A stretch of 64,000 nucleotides of DNA. Source: Halobacteria archaeon AArc-dxtr1 (lineage in GTDB: Archaea; Halobacteriota; Halobacteria; Halobacteriales; Natrialbaceae). Position 1 is the first letter of the stretch. Every line of letters begins with the position of its first letter. Below are positions 34,654 to 44,483 of this stretch, piece by piece. The stretch spans positions 1,040,217 to 1,104,216 of the forward strand of contig JAOPJY010000001.1 of assembly GCA_025517425.1 (NCBI GenBank), written 5' to 3'. The notes under the pieces were generated by a model. The model had not been told where the DNA came from. It ran no database searches and worked only from the letters and a program-made list of their open reading frames with translations. The position numbers and the translations under genes were made by a program.

Positions 34654-36198
34654 CTACTCGCTACCCTCGTCGGTCGCCCAGCCGAGCGAGCGGTCGACGG
34701 CGTCGCTCCATCGGCTGTACATCTGGTCTGCGTTCGATGCGTCCATCTCGGGGGTAAACTCGCGGTCGACCTGCCAGTTGTTCCGGAGCCCCTCGACGTC
34801 ACTCCAGTAGCCAACGGCGAGCCCGGCGGCGTAGGCCGAACCGAGCGCCGTCGTCTCGTCGACGACAGGACGAGCGATTTCGGAGCCGATGATGTCCGAC
34901 TGTAGCTGACAGAGATAGTTGTTTTTGACCGCGCCGCCGTCGACTTTCAGACTCTGCATGTCGATTCCAGAGTCTGCTTCCATCGCCTCGGCGACGTCTC
35001 GAGTCTGGTAGGCGATCGACTCGAGGGTCGCGCGGACGACGTGCTCTTTGCGCGTCCCACGGGTCATACCGATGATGGTCCCGCGTGCGCGCTGGTCCCA
35101 GTGCGGTGCGCCAAGGCCGGTGAAGGCGGGGACAACGTAGACGCCGTCTGTCGAATCGACGCTTCTGGCCATCTCGGCGGTTTCTGCGGGGTCGTCGATG
35201 AGCGTCATATCCTCGAGCCACTCGATCGCCGCACCGGTGATGAAGATCGCGCCCTCGAGGGCGTACTGGACCGGTTCGCCCGAGCGCTGGAAGCCGATCG
35301 TCGTGAGCAGCCCGTGTTCGGATTCGACGGCTTCGTCACCCGTGTTCATCAGGAAGAACGAGCCCGTTCCGTAGGTGTTTTTGGCCTCTCCCGGATCGAA
35401 ACAGGTCTGGCCGAACAACGCGGCCTGCTGGTCACCCAACGCACCGGCGACGGGCACTTCTGCCTCGAGGAACCCGTCAGAATCGGTCGAGCCGTACGTC
35501 TCCTCGTCACTCGAAGGACGGACCTCGGGTAGCATTGCCTCGGGGATGCCGAACTCTTCGAGAAGTTCGTCGTCCCAGTCGAGGTCGTGGATGTTGTACA
35601 GCATCGTCCGCGACGCGTTCGAGACGTCGGTGATGTGGTTCCCGGTCAGGTTGTAGATGACCCACGTGTCGATGGTTCCAAACAGGATCTCGCCGCGGCC
35701 GGCGCGGTCCTGAATGTCGTCGGGTCGCGTGCGCTCCATCTTGATCGGGTCGGAGTTCTCGAGCAGCCACTCGGCTTTCGTCGCCGAGAAGTAGGCGTCG
35801 GCTTCGAGTCCGGTCTTCTCTCGGATCGTCCCGACGAGCCCGTCTTCCTCGAGCTCCTCGACGCGAGCGGTCGTCCGGCGATCCTGCCAGACGAGCGCGT
35901 TGTGGACCGGCTTCCCGGAGTCAGCATCCCAGAGAAGGGTCGTCTCGCGTTGGTTTGTGACTCCGATGGCCTCGAGCTGATCCGGACTGATTCCGGACTG
36001 CCCGAGAGCAGTCGTGATCACTGATTTCGTGTTCTCCCAGATTTCCATGGGGTCGTGTTCGACCCAGCCCGGTTCCGGGTAGATCTGTTCGTGCTTTTCG
36101 TACGCGTTCGCGACGACCTGGCCCGCGTGGTCAAAGACCATAAATCGCGTGCCGGTTGTCCCCTGATCAATGGCGCCGACGAATGTGTTTTCAGTCAC
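34654..36198 (-). CDS. glpK: Glycerol kinase
   Basis: The 514-residue FGGY-family kinase has AIDQGTTGTRFMVFD at the N-terminus, NQRETTLLWD, WQDRRT and, in the second half, GTGSFFLMNTG, FTGLGAPHWDQRARG and LKVDGGAVKNNYLCQLQSD. It makes glycerol 3-phosphate with ATP, the entry step for glycerol from Dunaliella-type algae. The length matches the family. It is the first gene of the leftward glpK-glpX unit, divergent from glpABC. Confidence 0.96.
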   Translation of the reverse strand: MTENTFVGAIDQGTTGTRFMVFDHAGQVVANAYEKHEQIYPEPGWVEHDPMEIWENTKSVITTALGQSGISPDQLEAIGVTNQRETTLLWDADSGKPVHNALVWQDRRTTARVEELEEDGLVGTIREKTGLEADAYFSATKAEWLLENSDPIKMERTRPDDIQDRAGRGEILFGTIDTWVIYNLTGNHITDVSNASRTMLYNIHDLDWDDELLEEFGIPEAMLPEVRPSSDEETYGSTDSDGFLEAEVPVAGALGDQQAALFGQTCFDPGEAKNTYGTGSFFLMNTGDEAVESEHGLLTTIGFQRSGEPVQYALEGAIFITGAAIEWLEDMTLIDDPAETAEMARSVDSTDGVYVVPAFTGLGAPHWDQRARGTIIGMTRGTRKEHVVRATLESIAYQTRDVAEAMEADSGIDMQSLKVDGGAVKNNYLCQLQSDIIGSEIARPVVDETTALGSAYAAGLAVGYWSDVEGLRNNWQVDREFTPEMDASNADQMYSRWSDAVDRSLGWATDEGSE

Positions 36199-36227
36199 TG
36201 GTTGTCACCCAAGCTGTCCACAACCAC

Positions 36228-36235
36228 CTTTATCG
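36228..36235 (-). promoter_or_regulatory. TATA-like box of glpK
   Basis: On the minus strand CGATAAAG lies 30-37 bp before the glpK ATG, leaving room for a leader of only a few bases. Confidence 0.5.
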
Positions 36236-36464
36236 ATGGTGGCGTGATACTAGTAAACATAACCCACAATAGTTATAAACGTTGCTGAAAATGGTAGTTA
36301 TCAGATAGTTTCTTGTCTGACGATAGTCCCGGGACACAGTCAATTCCCGAGGTCATTTCCCTGTTTAGAACGGTTATAGAGAATTACGGAGGAAATGGAG
36401 GAGCAGAGAGAGGAAGAGGAATTAGTGTTGTTTTAGCAATATGTTATGGTGGGGGGCCTCCGTC

Positions 36465-36475
36465 GATAAAATAAA
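36465..36475 (+). promoter_or_regulatory. TATA-like box of glpA
   Basis: GATAAAATAAA lies 31-41 bp before the glpA ATG at 36506 and is the best promoter element in the region. Confidence 0.6.
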
Positions 36476-36505
36476 GATGAATGGGCACCACAGTTGTGTC
36501 ATAGA

Positions 36506-38224
36506 ATGACATACGATACGGACGTTCTTGTCCTCGGCGGTGGTTCCACCGGCTGTGGGATCGCCAGGGATCTGGCGATGCGCGGGGTCGAGGTGACGCT
36601 CGTCGAGCGGGGCAATCTGACCGACGGAACGACCGGACGGATGCACGGGCTGCTCCACAGTGGCGGCCGGTATGCGGTTTCCGATCGGGCGAGTGCGGTC
36701 GAGTGTATCGAAGAGAACCGCATCCTCCGGGAGATCGCGGGTCACTGCGTCGAGCTGACCGGCGGACTGTTCGTCCAGCGCCCCGAGGACCCGGACGACT
36801 ACTTCCAGGAGAAACTCGAGGGGTGTCGCGCCTGCGACATCCCCGCCCGGGTGCTTTCAGGGCGAGAGGCCCGGGAAATAGAGCCGTACCTCGCGACGGA
36901 CGTCAAACGGGCCATCGAGGTGCCCGACGGCGCGATCGATCCGTTTCGTCTCTGCGTCGCGAACGCACTCGACGCCGAGGCCCACGGCGCGCGCATCGAG
37001 ACACACGCGGAGGTCGTTGACCTGCTGCGCGAGGGCGACGACATCTACGGCGTCCGCGTGCGCCACGATTCGGGGCCCGGAAAACGCACCCACCGAACAC
37101 CGGGCGAGACCGAGGAGATCACCGCCGACTACGTCGTCAACGCGACGGGCGCGTGGGCCGGTCAGATCGGTGCGATGGCCGATCTCGACGTCGAGGTTCG
37201 CCCCTCGAAGGGCGTCATGACGATCATGAACGTCCGACAGGTCGACACCGTCATCAACCGCTGCCGGCCGAAAGGCGACGCCGACATCGTCGTCCCCCAC
37301 GAGACGACGGCGATCCTCGGCACGACCGACGAGGAGGTCACAGACCCCGACGACTACCCCGAAGAGCAGTGGGAAGTCGACATGATGATCGACACGCTCT
37401 CCGAACTCGTGCCGATCCTCTCGGAGGCGCGGACGATCCGCTCGTTCTGGGGCGTGCGACCGCTGTACGAGCCGCCGGGCACCGGCACACAGGACCCAAC
37501 CGACATTACCCGGGATTTCTTCCTCCTCGATCACGCCGACCGCGACGGCGTCTCCGGGATGTCGAGCATCGTCGGCGGCAAGTTCACGACCTACCGGGCG
37601 ATGGCCGAGGAGATTTCGGATCACGTCTGTGCGAAACTCGGCGTCCAGGCCTCGTGTGAGACCGCCGAGACGCCGTTGCCCGGCAGCGAGAATCTTGACC
37701 GGCTCGAGGCGGGGATGGACGACTTCGGGCTGCGCTCGCCGATCGCCCGCCGAAGCAAGCAGCGTCTCGGAAGTCGCGCCCCTGACGTCCTGGGAACGAA
37801 CGAGGCCAACCCGGTGATCTGTCAGTGCGAGGGGGTAACCCGGGCGGAGATCCAGGACGCGATCACCCAGTCGGGCTCGGACCTGAACGCCGTCCGCATT
37901 CGCACCCGCGCCTCGATGGGCAACTGCCAGGGCGGCTTTTGTGCGCACGCGATGGCTCACGAGCTCCATCCCGAGTACGACGAGGCGACCACCCGAGCCG
38001 CCTTCGACGAGCTAGTTCAGGAGCGCTGGAAGGGAGAGCGCCATGCCCTCTGGGGCGAACAGCTCTCCCAGGCGATGCTCTCCTACGCGCTTCGCGCGAC
38101 GACGATGAACGCCGACGGCGACCCCGTGAGGGCCGAACAGGAGGTCGATTTCGGCGCGTTCGATGCCGGTTCGACCAAAACCGGCCCTGCGGCGGACCTG
38201 CGAGCCGACGGAGGTGAGCGCTAG
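36506..38224 (+). CDS. glpA: Anaerobic-type glycerol-3-phosphate dehydrogenase subunit A
   Basis: The 572-residue flavoprotein starts [20 protein letters not shown], a Rossmann FAD-binding motif (an ATG four codons earlier is less likely given the promoter). [11 protein letters not shown], the FAD-closing [13 protein letters not shown] and the C-terminal BFD-like [2Fe-2S] domain ([11 protein letters not shown], then [15 protein letters not shown]) identify GlpA. It oxidises glycerol 3-phosphate to dihydroxyacetone phosphate and passes electrons through GlpB and GlpC to quinone. It overlaps glpB by one base. Confidence 0.95.
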   Translation: MTYDTDVLVLGGGSTGCGIARDLAMRGVEVTLVERGNLTDGTTGRMHGLLHSGGRYAVSDRASAVECIEENRILREIAGHCVELTGGLFVQRPEDPDDYFQEKLEGCRACDIPARVLSGREAREIEPYLATDVKRAIEVPDGAIDPFRLCVANALDAEAHGARIETHAEVVDLLREGDDIYGVRVRHDSGPGKRTHRTPGETEEITADYVVNATGAWAGQIGAMADLDVEVRPSKGVMTIMNVRQVDTVINRCRPKGDADIVVPHETTAILGTTDEEVTDPDDYPEEQWEVDMMIDTLSELVPILSEARTIRSFWGVRPLYEPPGTGTQDPTDITRDFFLLDHADRDGVSGMSSIVGGKFTTYRAMAEEISDHVCAKLGVQASCETAETPLPGSENLDRLEAGMDDFGLRSPIARRSKQRLGSRAPDVLGTNEANPVICQCEGVTRAEIQDAITQSGSDLNAVRIRTRASMGNCQGGFCAHAMAHELHPEYDEATTRAAFDELVQERWKGERHALWGEQLSQAMLSYALRATTMNADGDPVRAEQEVDFGAFDAGSTKTGPAADLRADGGER

Positions 38225-39684
38225 TGGCGATCGAAGACGACGTGCTCGTGATCGGCGGCGGGCTGGCGGGCGCCACGGCCGCGCTCGCGGCTGCCGACGC
38301 CGACGGCGACGCGCGCGTGCGACTGGTCACGTACAAGCAGAGTACCCTCCGTCACGCGAGCGGACTGATCGACGTTCTCGGATACACGCCCGACGGTTCG
38401 GGACCACTTTCCGATCCGTTTTCGGAACTCGACGAGCTACCGTCGGGTCACCCCTACGAGCGCGTCGGCGCGGAGGCGGTCCGGGAAGCACTCGCGTTCT
38501 TCGACGCGGTGACCGGCGACGCCTATCGCGGGGAGCACACGGACGCGAACGCTCTCGTGCCGACGAGCGAGGGCGCGTTAAAGCCGACCGCACGCTACCC
38601 GACGGCGACGGCCGCAGGACTGGCCAGTGACCCCCGTGATCTGCTGCTGGTCGGCTTCGAGACGCTGCCCGATTTCGACGCACCGCTTGCAGCCGCCCAC
38701 CTCGAGGCCGCCGGCGTTCCCTTCGACGTCCGTGGTGTGAGCCTCTCGTTCCCCGGCATCCGCCGGGACGACGCGAAGGTCACGCGCTACGCCCACCTGC
38801 TGGATCGCAACGAGGCGGTGGCGGAGCCCGGCTCGGTCGCGGCGGACGGCGGGGTGTCCACAGGCCGAACCGATGCCGGGACGGAACCCCGCGACGGGGA
38901 CGCCACACGTTCCGAGCAGACGGCGCGAGCCGCGCTCGCGGGAGCGGTCGCCCCGGAGATGGACGGTGCGGAGCGAGTTGGCTTCCCGCCGATTCTGGGC
39001 GACGACCACGCGGCGACGGTGCGCCGAGAACTCGGAGAGCGCCTCGGCGCTACAGTCTTCGAAGTGCCCGCTGGACCGCCGAGCCTTCCTGGAATACGCC
39101 TCGAAGATCTGCTCTACGACGCCCTCAACGCGGCCGGCGTCCGGGTGACCAGCGGCGTCCCGGTCGTCGACTACGAGGCGTCGGACGGTGACGACGGCGA
39201 GCGACGAATCGAGCACGCAGTCGTCGACCGGAAGGGACAGACGGTGCCCTACCACGCGTCTCAGTACGTCCTCGCGACGGGCGGGCTCGTCGGAAAAGGC
39301 GTCAAATCCGCCCGCGAGCGAACTGCGGGCGGCGACACCGCGGCCCGGACGACGGCCCCGGAGGGACAACCGGCAGGTGAGTCGGAGCGAACCGGCGTCG
39401 TCTTCGAACCGATCTTCGGCTGTCACGTCGACCACGCGCCCGACCGGTACGACTGGTTCGACGACGACGTCTACGGCGACCATCCGTTTGCCCGGTACGG
39501 GCTTGCGGTCGACCGCGAGTTGCGACCGCTCGACGCCGACGGAGAGCGCGAGTTCGCGAACCTGCGGGCAGCCGGTGCCGTCCTCGGCGGGTACGACTAC
39601 GCTGCCGAGAAATCCGGAAGCGGCGTCTCGCTCGCGACGGGCTACGTTGCGGGACGGCGAGCGGCGAGCGAGGTGAACCGATGA
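38224..39684 (+). CDS. glpB: Anaerobic-type glycerol-3-phosphate dehydrogenase subunit B
   Basis: The 486-residue protein starts with GTG inside the glpA stop (TAGTG), giving MAIEDDVLVIGGGLAGATAA, a second FAD/NAD-type Rossmann fold. TYKQSTLRHASGLIDVLGY and the C-terminal NLRAAGAVLGGYDYAAEKSG are GlpB-like. It is longer than the E. coli protein because of two acidic low-conservation insertions (about 205-235 and 375-395). Its likely role is to link GlpA to the Fe-S membrane subunit GlpC. Confidence 0.92.
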   Translation: MAIEDDVLVIGGGLAGATAALAAADADGDARVRLVTYKQSTLRHASGLIDVLGYTPDGSGPLSDPFSELDELPSGHPYERVGAEAVREALAFFDAVTGDAYRGEHTDANALVPTSEGALKPTARYPTATAAGLASDPRDLLLVGFETLPDFDAPLAAAHLEAAGVPFDVRGVSLSFPGIRRDDAKVTRYAHLLDRNEAVAEPGSVAADGGVSTGRTDAGTEPRDGDATRSEQTARAALAGAVAPEMDGAERVGFPPILGDDHAATVRRELGERLGATVFEVPAGPPSLPGIRLEDLLYDALNAAGVRVTSGVPVVDYEASDGDDGERRIEHAVVDRKGQTVPYHASQYVLATGGLVGKGVKSARERTAGGDTAARTTAPEGQPAGESERTGVVFEPIFGCHVDHAPDRYDWFDDDVYGDHPFARYGLAVDRELRPLDADGEREFANLRAAGAVLGGYDYAAEKSGSGVSLATGYVAGRRAASEVNR

Positions 39685-39809
39685 ATGAAGCGGTGATCGA
39701 GGCGACGTGGGGGTGGCGAATTGCCGACGCGACGACCGACGAGAGGGCGACGAGAGTGACGGCCGGTGAGCGGGCGGGGACGAGCGAGACAGGAGCTGAT
39801 TTCCAATGA
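39681..39809 (+). CDS. Possible 42-residue bridging peptide between glpB and glpC
   Basis: An ATG at 39681 overlaps the glpB stop (ATGA), and its own stop TGA at 39807-39809 overlaps the glpC ATG at 39806 (ATGA). The peptide begins MNEAVIEATWGWRIADATTD and is polar and charged, without a membrane segment. Perfect coupling at both ends suggests translation, at least to carry ribosomes from glpB to glpC. The peptide itself may have no function. No homologue is known to me. Confidence 0.4.
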   Translation: MNEAVIEATWGWRIADATTDERATRVTAGERAGTSETGADFQ

Positions 39810-41170
39810 GCGACGCAGCACAGCCGACGGACGAGGGTGCACCGGGAGACGACCACGCAGCAAACACGGGGTCGTCGGATGACGAGTTCGAGCCGATTCA
39901 GGTCTTTCCGGAATCCGAGGAGATGGACCTCCGGCCGGGCGCCGACAGCTGTTATAAGTGCTCGACCTGCGACACCAACTGCCCCGTCGCCGAGGTCGAC
40001 GACGAGTTCCCCGGCCCGAAGTTCCAGGGGCCCGAGCAGTGGCGACTCAAACGCCAGGACGACCACGATATCGACGACTCCGTGATGAAGTGCTCGAACT
40101 GCATGCGCTGTGACGACGCCTGTCCCTCGTCGGTCCCACTCTCGCAGATGCACAACACGGCCCGCGGGGAGTACGTCAGCGAGCAGATGAGCAAGCGCTC
40201 GGTCGAGTACTGGCGCAACCGACTACTCTCTAACTACCGGCTTATGGCCAGTCTCGGGAGCAAGGTCCCCCGGCTGACGAACTTCGTGATGGGACTGCGC
40301 GCGACGAGGGTGATAAACGAAAAACTCCTCGGGATCACGGGCGAGCGGGAGTTCCCCGAGTTCGCGACCGAGACGTTCCGAGAGTGGTGGGCACAGCGAG
40401 GTGGCGCCCGGGTGACCGACCCCGACAAGCGCGTCGCGTACTTCCACGGCTGCTACGCGAACTACAACACGCCGGAGGTCGCGAAGTCGATGGTCCGAGT
40501 CTACGAGCACTTCGGCTACGAGGTGCTGGTCCCCGACCAGGGCTGCTCGGGAACGCCGATGTTCGCGAACGGAATGCTAGACGACGCCGCCCGCGAGGCC
40601 GAGACGAACGTTCGTGAGCTGGCCGCGGCGATCGAATCGGGGGCAGACATCATTGCCTCCTGTACCTCCTGTTCGATGTCGCTGCGCCAGGAGTACCCCG
40701 AACTGTTCGACTTCGAGGGGACCGAAACCGTCGCCGAGAACACGTGGGAAGCCATGGAGTATCTCCGAGTGCACGAGGATCTGGAGGGAGCGCTCGCAGC
40801 CGCCTCGGACGGCGACGAGCCGATCGACGCCGCCTTCGCCTACCACGCGCCCTGTCACGCTCGCAACCAGGGACTCGACGGGCAGGCCATCGAACTGTTC
40901 GAGGCTGTCGACGGCGTCGACGTCGAAGATGTCGGCGACTCCTGTTCGGGCATCTCGGGGACCTACGGCTGGAAGCGTGAGAACTACGAGACCTCGATGA
41001 AAATTGGCGACGAGATGTTCGAGCACATGGAGGCTGCCGAGGCGACGACGGGGCTGACCGAGTGTCCGACCTGTGCGATGCAGATGGGCCACGGCACGGG
41101 CTATGAAATTACCCACCCACTCGAGGTGGCAGCGGCGGTCCTCACGAGCGAGGATCGATCGGGTGGATAA
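39806..41170 (+). CDS. glpC: Anaerobic-type glycerol-3-phosphate dehydrogenase subunit C (Fe-S)
   Basis: The 454-residue protein has two N-terminal ferredoxin-type clusters (CYKCSTCDTNCPVAE and CSNCMRCDDACPSSVP). Two C-terminal CCG-type domains follow, containing GCYANYN, GCSGTPMF, CTSCSMSLRQE, APCHARNQG and DSCSGISGTYG. It is the membrane-side electron-transfer subunit that delivers electrons to the quinone pool. An acidic N-terminal extension of about 45 residues is haloarchaeal. It ends 3 bp before the next gene. Confidence 0.93.
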   Translation: MSDAAQPTDEGAPGDDHAANTGSSDDEFEPIQVFPESEEMDLRPGADSCYKCSTCDTNCPVAEVDDEFPGPKFQGPEQWRLKRQDDHDIDDSVMKCSNCMRCDDACPSSVPLSQMHNTARGEYVSEQMSKRSVEYWRNRLLSNYRLMASLGSKVPRLTNFVMGLRATRVINEKLLGITGEREFPEFATETFREWWAQRGGARVTDPDKRVAYFHGCYANYNTPEVAKSMVRVYEHFGYEVLVPDQGCSGTPMFANGMLDDAAREAETNVRELAAAIESGADIIASCTSCSMSLRQEYPELFDFEGTETVAENTWEAMEYLRVHEDLEGALAAASDGDEPIDAAFAYHAPCHARNQGLDGQAIELFEAVDGVDVEDVGDSCSGISGTYGWKRENYETSMKIGDEMFEHMEAAEATTGLTECPTCAMQMGHGTGYEITHPLEVAAAVLTSEDRSGG

Positions 41171-41173
41171 GCG

Positions 41174-42319
41174 ATGGATCTCACCGACCGAATCGCGCGT
41201 CGGCGCGCGTCTCGACTGGGACGAGACGTTCTCGTCGATCACGAAGAGCTGAGCCCCGTAACCCACCGACCGAATCCGGTGGGACGGGGGCCGGTGTTAG
41301 AGCGGCTGCTCGATAAGATCGAGCCGGTATTCGATACCCAGTTGCCGCCGTCGTTTGCGGTCGTCGGACCGTTTGGGTCGGGTACATCGGCGGTCATCAG
41401 AGCCCTGTTCGATGCGCTGAACGACCGGGTTGGAAACTCGAACCGTGCGATCGGAACCACCACTCGCGCCGGGGGAACGATAACCTGGTTCGTCTACATC
41501 GATGGGCGACGGGTCGACAGTCCGTTCGCGTTCTACCGAGCGCTGCTGTCTGGCGTCGCCGCCGAATCGGTCCCCGAAAGCGGCGTCGGAACCGACTACT
41601 TCCGCGATCGCATCCGAGAGCAACTCTCGCGGCCCGACCGGCGAGCCGTCGTCGCGATCGATCACCACGACGAGCCGGGCGCACTCCCGTTCGACCGCGT
41701 ACAGGAATTGTTGGAGCCGGTCGCAGAGAGCGTCTCGGCGGTCGCGGTCGGCACCCGCGAGCCGGCGGATTGGGACGGGGAGACCGTAGACATCCCAGCC
41801 TACCGCCAGCACGAACTCGTCGACATCCTCACCGACCGCGCCTCGCGGGGCATCGCACCCGGCGGCGTCGATCACGAGTCGATTCGCCGAATTGCCGCCT
41901 GGGCGGACGGCAACGCTCACAACGCGCTCGCGGCGCTGTTCGGGGCTGCAATGCTTGCGAACAACGCGGGGGTCGATCGGATCGCACCGGACCACGTCGA
42001 GGCGGCGATGGCCGACGTCCCCACCGACGGCGTCCACGCGGATCGAGCGCTCTCGCTATCGGAGACACGACGGGAGGTGTTACTGGCACTCACGGAAAGC
42101 GAGATCGACGAGTTGCCCATCCGGGAGGTCGCAGCGAGGCTGGCAGACAAAACGAGCTTGACCGAAGGGACCGTGACGCGTGTCCTCTACGAACTCGCCG
42201 ACGCGGCGGTTCTAGAGCGTGTCGCGATCCAAGCCTCCGGATCCGGACGGCGCCCGAGTACGGTCGAAGCACGGTTCCCGACGATCGTTTTCCGCTCGCT
42301 GGCCGGCGTGGATCGATAA
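41174..42319 (+). CDS. Orc1/Cdc6-family protein with degenerate Walker motifs
   Basis: The 381-residue protein follows the Orc1/Cdc6 AAA plan: LSPVTHRPNPVGRGPVLERL at 27-46, P-loop region VVGPFGSGTSAVIRALFDAL at 63-82, sensor and lid helices (IRRIAAWADGNAHNALAALF), and a C-terminal winged helix (about 300-375). The invariant P-loop Lys is Thr71 (GSGTS instead of GSGKS), and the Walker B acid pair is D163-H164. ATP hydrolysis is therefore unlikely. It begins 3 bp after glpC, so it may be read from the glp transcript, and is followed 63 bp later by the CHAT gene. A structural or regulatory DNA-binding role is more likely than origin firing. Confidence 0.85.
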   Translation: MDLTDRIARRRASRLGRDVLVDHEELSPVTHRPNPVGRGPVLERLLDKIEPVFDTQLPPSFAVVGPFGSGTSAVIRALFDALNDRVGNSNRAIGTTTRAGGTITWFVYIDGRRVDSPFAFYRALLSGVAAESVPESGVGTDYFRDRIREQLSRPDRRAVVAIDHHDEPGALPFDRVQELLEPVAESVSAVAVGTREPADWDGETVDIPAYRQHELVDILTDRASRGIAPGGVDHESIRRIAAWADGNAHNALAALFGAAMLANNAGVDRIAPDHVEAAMADVPTDGVHADRALSLSETRREVLLALTESEIDELPIREVAARLADKTSLTEGTVTRVLYELADAAVLERVAIQASGSGRRPSTVEARFPTIVFRSLAGVDR

Positions 42320-42382
42320 CGCGATCGTCTCCTAGGGAACCTTTTGTACTCGCCGTGAGAAAGGGGGGTACCAACGGATCGC

Positions 42383-44479
42383 ATGGGTATCGAATTCGGA
42401 CGGACGGAGACCCCCACGGGGCTCGTAATTACGGACCCAATCGAGCAGCGCCAGTTGCAGGTTCGAACGCCCGCACCCGTCTCCCCGGCGTCAATCGACA
42501 CGGACCAGTTCTGTTTCCCGGTCGACACAGCCTGTACGATCGACACCGAGTCGCTCACGTTCAACCAACGGTACTCGGTCCACGTCCACGACGAGAACGG
42601 ACAGTCGATACGGAGCCTCGAGGTCGGAGATACCTGTACGCTCGATGGCTCGCTCCGGTTTGTCGGACTTGGCGGTCCGATCAAACTCTACTGTCGGATC
42701 GCAGCACCCGCACAGATCGAGGCAGGGATCGACTCGATTCGCCTCTCCTTCGCGGACGTCTCCCGGGTTGCAATCGGTGCCCGATCGCTCCACGAACAGC
42801 CCGCAGGAACGATCCAGACGCCGGACGATCCCGAGACGATGATGCGTGCGGTCTCTGCGCTCTCGTCGGCGCTGAAGACGACATCAGTAGAGCGGTCGTG
42901 GCCGACGCTCCGGGGACATCCACCGCTACTCGAACGCGGCGACGAACTCGAGATTCCGGAGCTGGTCTCACCGACAGAAACGGGAGTGACGATTACGGTC
43001 CCAGCGACGCATCGGGAGCTGTACACCGTCGCGCCACTCTCGTTTTACCTCGGAGCACGAATCGAGGCGGGATCATCCCCCCGACTCGAAGCAGACGGTT
43101 TCGAGTACGCCTTCGACGCGACAGCCCTCGAAGACGACGTCGCTCGGACGCTCCGTCAACTCGTCTTTCTTGATAGCCTGGTTCGCACCGAAGGGTTGTA
43201 CCGCGACGAGCTCCACGAACGGGTGGCACTCGAATCGACGCTCCCGTTCGATCTCGGGGCGCTCTACGGAGCGCCCCTCTCCGAACAGCTCGCAACGTAT
43301 CTCCAGGTTCCCTACGACGTGCTCGAACCGCACCTTCCCCGCTGGCCACTGACCGCGTACGTTCCCGGAGAGCCAGACGGGGTTGAGATACTCCCGTACG
43401 TCGTCAACGAACTCGGGATTGTCCGAGCACCCCGTGGCACGACTATCGAGCCGTCAGCCGATCGAACCGCGGAATCCGGGCTCACGCGTTCGGTCCGGTC
43501 GCCGCGCTCACCCGATCCAACGGCGGGTTCGACGGACCGGTCGTCAGATCTGCGAGTCGTCGAGCCGGCGGTCGTCGACGGCTCGATCGAACACGCCTGG
43601 TTCGGTCCAGACGTCCCCCACAACGCCTCGAAAGCCCTCGTCGAATCGTTCCACAATCAGCTGTCCCGGTCGGCCCGAAGTGAGACGATCGAGATCCTCG
43701 TCGTCTGTAACGACGCGCGGATGCTAGAAGAACACGACGTCCTCGGCGAGACCTACGGCAGTCGAGAGGCGCTTCCGTTCAACGTCGACTCGAAATTCGG
43801 CGTTTCACGGGCCGAACTCGCCACCCTACTACGTGATGGTGGATACGACTTCCTGCACTTCATCGGCCACGCCACGCCCGACGGACTGCGGTGTTCGGAC
43901 GGAGAACTCGACGTACGCGAGTTAGCGACGATCGATCTCGGTGTCTTCTTCCTCAACGCGTGCCAGTCGTACCAGCAGGGAGTCGCGCTGGCTCGGAAGG
44001 GAGCGTTCGGCGGTATCGTGACGCTCGAGGATATCGATAACAGCGAGGCCGTCGAATCCGGCGAGACCATCGCCCGGCTGTTAAATCTGGGCTTTCCGCT
44101 CAGAGCAGTGCTCGAACTCTCCCAGGAGACAGCCGCACTCGGCGAGGAGTACCTGATCGTTGGCGACGGCTCGACCGATATCGCTCAGTCCGACGGCGGG
44201 GCACCGATCGTCGTCCGCCTCGGAACCGACAGCAGCGAACCGATTCGATTCCAGACCTACACGACGAAAGAGCTCCAGATCGGCACTGCCAGCGCACCGA
44301 TGGTCGAAGCGATCACACAGAAGTATTTAACCCCCGGAGAGATCCGGAATTCGGAGCTCGAGCCGGCCGATCTGGAGTCGTATCTCACTTGGACGCGCAC
44401 GCCGCTGCTGATCGATGGGTCGTTTCTGTGGAACGATGGGTTGGGAGCGGTCGAGATCCCACCCGCAGTCTGGACGTGA
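42383..44479 (+). CDS. CHAT-domain (caspase-fold) protein, haloarchaeal type
   Basis: The 698-residue protein has a C-terminal CHAT domain. DFLHFIGHATPDG carries the predicted catalytic H496, and FFLNACQSYQQG carries the nucleophile C527, followed by the family's GGIVTLEDI strand. The preceding segment SRSARSETIEILVVCNDARM starts the caspase-like sheet near 435. The N-terminal 400 residues are beta-rich and then helical, with no recognised domain, and could be a sensor or substrate-binding part. A charged flexible linker spans about 355-400. CHAT proteases act in bacterial defence and in regulated proteolysis. Here the partners may be the Orc1-like protein upstream and the 45-residue membrane peptide gene 4 bp away on the other strand. 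Confidence 0.85.
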   Translation: MGIEFGRTETPTGLVITDPIEQRQLQVRTPAPVSPASIDTDQFCFPVDTACTIDTESLTFNQRYSVHVHDENGQSIRSLEVGDTCTLDGSLRFVGLGGPIKLYCRIAAPAQIEAGIDSIRLSFADVSRVAIGARSLHEQPAGTIQTPDDPETMMRAVSALSSALKTTSVERSWPTLRGHPPLLERGDELEIPELVSPTETGVTITVPATHRELYTVAPLSFYLGARIEAGSSPRLEADGFEYAFDATALEDDVARTLRQLVFLDSLVRTEGLYRDELHERVALESTLPFDLGALYGAPLSEQLATYLQVPYDVLEPHLPRWPLTAYVPGEPDGVEILPYVVNELGIVRAPRGTTIEPSADRTAESGLTRSVRSPRSPDPTAGSTDRSSDLRVVEPAVVDGSIEHAWFGPDVPHNASKALVESFHNQLSRSARSETIEILVVCNDARMLEEHDVLGETYGSREALPFNVDSKFGVSRAELATLLRDGGYDFLHFIGHATPDGLRCSDGELDVRELATIDLGVFFLNACQSYQQGVALARKGAFGGIVTLEDIDNSEAVESGETIARLLNLGFPLRAVLELSQETAALGEEYLIVGDGSTDIAQSDGGAPIVVRLGTDSSEPIRFQTYTTKELQIGTASAPMVEAITQKYLTPGEIRNSELEPADLESYLTWTRTPLLIDGSFLWNDGLGAVEIPPAVWT

Positions 44480-44483
44480 GCAA

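Larger units (their letters stand above)
36199..36505. promoter_or_regulatory. Divergent glpK / glpABC promoter region
   Basis: This 307-bp AT-rich region separates the two arms of the glycerol regulon. The near-repeats GTTATAAAC, GTTATAGAG and GTTATCAG and a purine tract (GGAGGAAATGGAGGAG) at about 36390-36420 are visible. No clear palindromic operator was found by eye. Both genes should respond to glycerol, so a shared regulator site here is likely. Confidence 0.6.

Noticed and set aside
41174-42382. Replication origin next to an Orc1/Cdc6 gene
   Set aside because: No AT-rich unwinding stretch or paired origin-recognition-box repeats were seen, and the Walker motifs are degenerate.
41770-43173. 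467-codon frame spanning the Orc1-like and CHAT genes
   Set aside because: Arg/Pro-rich shadow. Both underlying genes have family motifs.
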